Shown here piece by piece: positions 23,308-25,994 of a stretch of 25,994 bases of DNA. The translations under genes and the position numbers were made by a program. The stretch is taken from NCBI GenBank assembly GCA_017508505.1, contig JAFVYT010000125.1:1-25994 (forward strand), read 5' to 3'. The notes under the pieces are model-generated. The model did no database searches and had not been told where the DNA came from. It saw only the letters and a program-made list of their open reading frames with translations. The stretch's first letter is position 1. Every line of letters starts with the position of its first letter. The stretch comes from Clostridia bacterium. GTDB taxonomy: Bacteria; Bacillota_A; Clostridia; Oscillospirales; SIG627.

Positions 23308-24437
23308 TTTGCCTCTCCTTGTCGCTTATTTTGAAGGATCATCCTTGCCCGTCGAAGGGCTCCCTCAATGGGCTCGGCCTCCTGCAGGATCAGGCGGTGC
23401 TTTTCTTCGTTCATATGCTTCTCGATCAGAGGGAAGAGGATCTCGTGCTCCCGACAGAGGCCGCCCGAGAACAATACGGGGACTTTCCCCTCCTGCCCGT
23501 CGGAGGAGATCCCGCGAATCGCCGTATCGATCTTGTTTGCGATGAAGGCAGCGTTCTTCTCCAGAATCCCGAGGCAAACCGCATCTTTCTGTTCTGCACC
23601 CTTGAGAGCCATATCGGAAAACTGTGCGATGTAGCGCTTGCCCCCTTGGTAGAATTTGGCAAGATGCGCGGAGGCACTCTCTCCGAGCCTTTCCCGAAAG
23701 AGGGCGGTGAGAACGGTCCTGTCGCCGCTCCCGTCCTCATCCTCCAGCGCCGCGGTGATGGCGTCTCGCCCGAGGGTATAGCCACTGCCGCCCTCGTCGA
23801 AGAACTGTCCCCAGCCCGCCACGCGGCTCCGCTCGTCTCCCTTTACCGTGAACACCACAAAGCCCGTTCCCATGATCACGAGAACGCAGGGGTCATAGTC
23901 CGAGAGCCCGACGATGTTTTCCACGTCGCTGCCGTTTCCAAAGGCGAAAAAGCCGAAGCCTTCAAAAAAGTCCTGAAAAATTTTGGCGTTGTTTCCCGTC
24001 AGTCCCCCTCCCGAGAGACCGGCAAACAGGGTCACCTGAGAAAGAGGAACCCCGTGGCATACTTCGCGGATCCCTTCCTTCAAAACGGCCATCGCCCGCT
24101 CCATTCCGATGTCGTTGGGGTTGCAGGAGCCCTTGCAGATCTCTGCTTTGACCTCCCCCTGTTCGTCAATGAGCTTCAGAACGGTCTTGGTGCCGCCGCC
24201 GTCGATCCCCAAAAGAAAATGACGGACATCCTTTTTATAGATCATTTCGTCCAGCCCGATCCCGAACAGCTCCGCGATGCTTACCAGCATCTCCGTCGGA
24301 GGCAGGGCATCGCCCTTTTCCCACTTGCTGACGGATTTTTCCGTGTATCCGATCCTTTGGGCAAGCTCCTTCTGAGTCAGACCGAGCATCTTTCGGTATT
24401 GCCGTAGGTTCTCCGCAAATGCGATGGATCTTTTCAA
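23304..24437 (-). CDS. XRE helix-turn-helix fused to BadF-type amino-sugar kinase (MurK/GlcNAc kinase-like)
   Basis: The 377-residue protein starts at TTG 24437, preceded by AGGGGG. Residues 8-62 are an XRE/Cro HTH (AENLRQYRKMLGLTQKELAQ, TEKSVSKWEKGDALPP). From residue 74 it is a BadF/BcrA-type ASKHA kinase: LLGIDGGGTKT (Asp79-Thr85, phosphate-1 loop), AGLSGGG, MGTGFVVF, GWGQFFDEGGSGYTLG and PVLFSGGL. That family includes N-acetylglucosamine kinase and the clostridial MurNAc/GlcNAc kinase MurK. The operon with murQ favours phosphorylation of MurNAc. An XRE domain on such a kinase is uncommon and implies the sugar-binding domain also controls DNA binding, as ROK repressors do with an unrelated HTH. 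The target is probably its own divergent promoter region. Confidence 0.88.
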   Translation of the reverse strand: MKRSIAFAENLRQYRKMLGLTQKELAQRIGYTEKSVSKWEKGDALPPTEMLVSIAELFGIGLDEMIYKKDVRHFLLGIDGGGTKTVLKLIDEQGEVKAEICKGSCNPNDIGMERAMAVLKEGIREVCHGVPLSQVTLFAGLSGGGLTGNNAKIFQDFFEGFGFFAFGNGSDVENIVGLSDYDPCVLVIMGTGFVVFTVKGDERSRVAGWGQFFDEGGSGYTLGRDAITAALEDEDGSGDRTVLTALFRERLGESASAHLAKFYQGGKRYIAQFSDMALKGAEQKDAVCLGILEKNAAFIANKIDTAIRGISSDGQEGKVPVLFSGGLCREHEILFPLIEKHMNEEKHRLILQEAEPIEGALRRARMILQNKRQGEAK

Positions 24438-24465
24438 TGTGATCCCCCTCTTCTTATGAGTCTTG

Positions 24466-24483
24466 ATTCCATTATAAAGGAAT
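24466..24483 (-). promoter_or_regulatory. Inverted repeat over the kinase-operon -10 box
   Basis: ATTCC (24466-24470) and GGAAT (24479-24483) flank the -10 hexamer symmetrically with an eight-base centre. This is a plausible operator for the XRE domain encoded by the first gene. The match is short and the assignment is inferred from position. Confidence 0.55.
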
Positions 24484-24499
24484 ACTTTTCTCTTTGCAA
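24471..24499 (-). promoter_or_regulatory. Promoter of the kinase-DUF4838-murQ operon
   Basis: On the minus strand, TTGCAA (24499-24494) and consensus TATAAT (24476-24471) are separated by 17 bases. The leader is about 27 bases long. Confidence 0.85.
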
Positions 24500-24527
24500 T
24501 AGAATGATTTGTAGATTAAAAAGAGCG

Positions 24528-24546
24528 ACTCTATTTTACGTAGAGT
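24528..24546. promoter_or_regulatory. Central palindrome in the divergent control region
   Basis: ACTCTA (24528-24533) and TAGAGT (24541-24546) are perfect six-base arms around a seven-base centre. They lie midway between the two divergent promoters. This may be a second regulator site serving both units. The half-sites resemble those of the BlaI-type operators at 15135-15176, but the spacer is one base longer. Confidence 0.5.
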
Positions 24547-24563
24547 TTGGAGGGGAGTCCTTT

Positions 24564-24581
24564 CGGAGTGATTGCATTCCG
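24564..24581. promoter_or_regulatory. Inverted repeat over the D-aminoacylase -35 box
   Basis: CGGAGTG (24564-24570) and CATTCCG (24575-24581) form a seven-base inverted repeat with one imperfect pair and an ATTG centre. It covers the -35 hexamer of the plus-strand promoter, a position expected for a repressor site. Confidence 0.5.
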
Positions 24582-24600
24582 CTTGCCCTTGTGCTACAAT
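24572..24600 (+). promoter_or_regulatory. Promoter of the D-aminoacylase-type gene
   Basis: TTGCAT (24572-24577) and TACAAT (24595-24600) have a 17-base spacer. The transcription start is expected near 24607, just before the GGAGG ribosome site. Confidence 0.78.
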
Positions 24601-24628
24601 ACGAAAAAAAGCACCTTTGGAGGGGCGT

Positions 24629-25994
24629 ATGTACGATCTGATCATTCAAAACGGCACCGTTCTGGACGGCTCGGGGCGAGAGGGCTTCCGCGCTGATTTG
24701 GGAATTCGGGACGGGAGGATCGCGGCCATCGGAACGGATCTGGGAGCGGCACGGGAGTACCTTGACGCCACGGGGCTGACCGTCACACCGGGCTTTATCG
24801 ATTCCCACAGCCACTCGGATTCTACGGTGCTGGCATTTCCGGATCAGACCGAGAAGATCGAGCAGGGGGTCACCCTTTCCGTCGGCGGGCAGTGTGGGGT
24901 AAGCCCCGCTCCCCTCGAGGAGGGAACGCCCTCTTACCCCGTGGGAGATTTCGGAGAGTCTCGGAAGATCTATCGGACCATGGGCTCCTTTCTTTCCGTA
25001 TTAAAGCAGGTGCCCTTGGGCTCGGGGCTCGGAGCCTTTGTGGGACACGGCGCTCTGAGACGGGCGGCGATGGGCTCCTCGGATAGGGATCCCACCCCCG
25101 CCGAGCAGGAGAGGATGGGAGAGCTTCTGCGTGAGGCGATGGCAAACGGCGCTCTTGGGGTCTCCTTCGGTCTCTTCTACGCACCCGGGTGCTTTGCCAA
25201 GACAAGGGAGGTCATCGAGCTTGCCCGCATCGCCGCCGAGGGTGGGGGACTGGTTTCCGTTCATCTTCGGGACGAGGGAGCTCGGCTTCTGGAGTCCTGC
25301 GAGGAGTTCATTCAGGTGGCGAAGGCCTCGGGTGCAAGGGTGGTCTTTTCCCATCATAAGGCGATGTATCGGGAGAATTGGGGCCTTGTGAAAAAGTCTC
25401 TTGCTCTGATCGATGGGGCCGTGGCCGACGGTGCTCAGCTCTATCTTGACACCTATCCCTATACCGCCTCCCACACGAAGCTTTCCGCCCGCTTTGTTCC
25501 CAAGGCCTATCACGCAGGCGGGACGAAAAAGCTGTTGGAAAATCTGACCGACCCCGTCATCCGCGAAAGGATCCTTCGGGAAAATCTGGAGCGCTTCGGC
25601 TCAGAGGATGACCTTTCCTGGGTTCTGATCGCCTCCTGCCCCGCACACCCCGAGTTTTGCGGAAGGCGCATCCCCGAGATTGCCGCCGCTTGGGGAAAGA
25701 GCGCGTACGATACCGTGTTTGATCTGATCGTGGACTGCAAGGGAGAGTGCCGCGGGTGCTTCTTCCTGATGTCGGAGGAGGATCTGAGGACCGTCCTTGC
25801 CCATCCTCGCTGTATGATCTGCACCGATGCCGCGGTGCGGGGAGAAAGCGAGGTCTACCATCCCCGTCTGCGGGGCTCCTTCCCCCGTGCGCTGGGGCGT
25901 TATGCGGGGCCGGAGGGAGTCGTTTCCCTCGCGGAGATGGTTCGGAAAATGACTTCCTTGCCCGCCTTGATGAAATGGCCCTGCAGGCATTCGA
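24629..25994 (+). CDS. N-acyl-D-amino-acid deacylase-type amidohydrolase, cut by the window end
   Basis: This open frame runs off the right edge (455 complete codons visible). ATG 24629 follows GGAGGGG (24619-24625). It begins MYDLIIQNGTVLDGSG and carries the metal-site residues of the D-aminoacylase amidohydrolases: HSHSD (His60, His62), Cys89 in GGQCG, GHG (His140), VHLRDE (His212), SHHK (His242, 243) and an Asp at 400 in ICTDA. Such enzymes release D-amino acids from N-acyl or dipeptide forms, with one or two zinc ions. The last dozen codons after MTSLPA (from about 25964) read unlike the family; another frame gives a more typical end, so a frameshift or edge error is possible. It is divergent from the kinase-murQ operon and may share its control region. 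Confidence 0.88.
   Translation, partial: MYDLIIQNGTVLDGSGREGFRADLGIRDGRIAAIGTDLGAAREYLDATGLTVTPGFIDSHSHSDSTVLAFPDQTEKIEQGVTLSVGGQCGVSPAPLEEGTPSYPVGDFGESRKIYRTMGSFLSVLKQVPLGSGLGAFVGHGALRRAAMGSSDRDPTPAEQERMGELLREAMANGALGVSFGLFYAPGCFAKTREVIELARIAAEGGGLVSVHLRDEGARLLESCEEFIQVAKASGARVVFSHHKAMYRENWGLVKKSLALIDGAVADGAQLYLDTYPYTASHTKLSARFVPKAYHAGGTKKLLENLTDPVIRERILRENLERFGSEDDLSWVLIASCPAHPEFCGRRIPEIAAAWGKSAYDTVFDLIVDCKGECRGCFFLMSEEDLRTVLAHPRCMICTDAAVRGESEVYHPRLRGSFPRALGRYAGPEGVVSLAEMVRKMTSLPALMKWPCRHS

Noticed and set aside
22225..24407. Two plus-strand open frames of more than 360 codons opposite DUF4838 and the kinase fusion
   Set aside because: They are antisense shadows without domains. The minus-strand genes have motifs, ribosome sites and operon junctions.
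24456..24641. Small plus-strand open frame of 61 codons in the divergent control region
   Set aside because: It starts upstream of the plus promoter, has no ribosome site, and overlaps the start of the amidohydrolase in another frame.

Overview
The window looks like chromosomal DNA of a Gram-positive Bacillota, most likely an uncultured Clostridia-type gut bacterium. Base composition is moderately GC-rich by eye. Genes are tightly packed, with GGAGG ribosome sites, TTGACA/TATAAT-type promoters and AT-tailed hairpin terminators. The gene families (zinc-ribbon DUF6320-type protein, BlaI/BlaR1 pair, KtrAB, TPR plus DUF4037, XRE regulators) fit that group. I see no rRNA, tRNA, CRISPR array, insertion sequence or phage gene. 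The first gene starts at base 46 and the last runs off the right edge.

Layout, left to right. (1) 46-3440, plus strand: an envelope-flavoured operon of a condensation-fold acyltransferase, a zinc-ribbon membrane protein, a membrane-anchored peptidoglycan amidase and a TVP38/DedA-like membrane protein. (2) 3503-6256: a large fused ABC ATPase/FtsX-type permease with its own terminator. (3) 6292-8718: a MarR regulator and an ABC exporter half-transporter, with a strong promoter overlapped by a long inverted repeat. (4) 8779-11757: an AraC regulator divergent from two QueG/reductive-dehalogenase-like iron-sulfur proteins. (5) 11802-12535: a solitary alpha/beta hydrolase. (6) 12580-15188, minus strand: BlaR1-type M56 peptidase sensor and BlaI repressor behind a promoter carrying two identical-architecture operators. 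(7) 15201-16961, minus: a TPR protein and a DUF4037 nucleotidyltransferase-like protein. (8) 17125-18418: an Eis-like GNAT acetyltransferase, preceded by two orphan hairpins. (9) 18469-20610, minus: ktrB-ktrA potassium uptake. (10) 20681-24499, minus: an operon of an XRE-HTH/sugar-kinase fusion, a DUF4838 glycosidase-like protein and murQ, divergent from (11) a D-aminoacylase-type amidohydrolase cut by the window end.

The most interesting unit is (10)/(11). A DNA-binding domain is fused to a BadF-type amino-sugar kinase in the same operon as the MurNAc-6-phosphate etherase, with a glycoside-hydrolase-like DUF4838 protein between them and an N-acyl-D-amino-acid deacylase transcribed the other way. 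The 190-base divergent control region holds three separate inverted repeats. This reads as a compact, self-regulated cell-wall amino-sugar salvage locus in which the kinase may also be the sensor. That reading is an inference from domain order and context.
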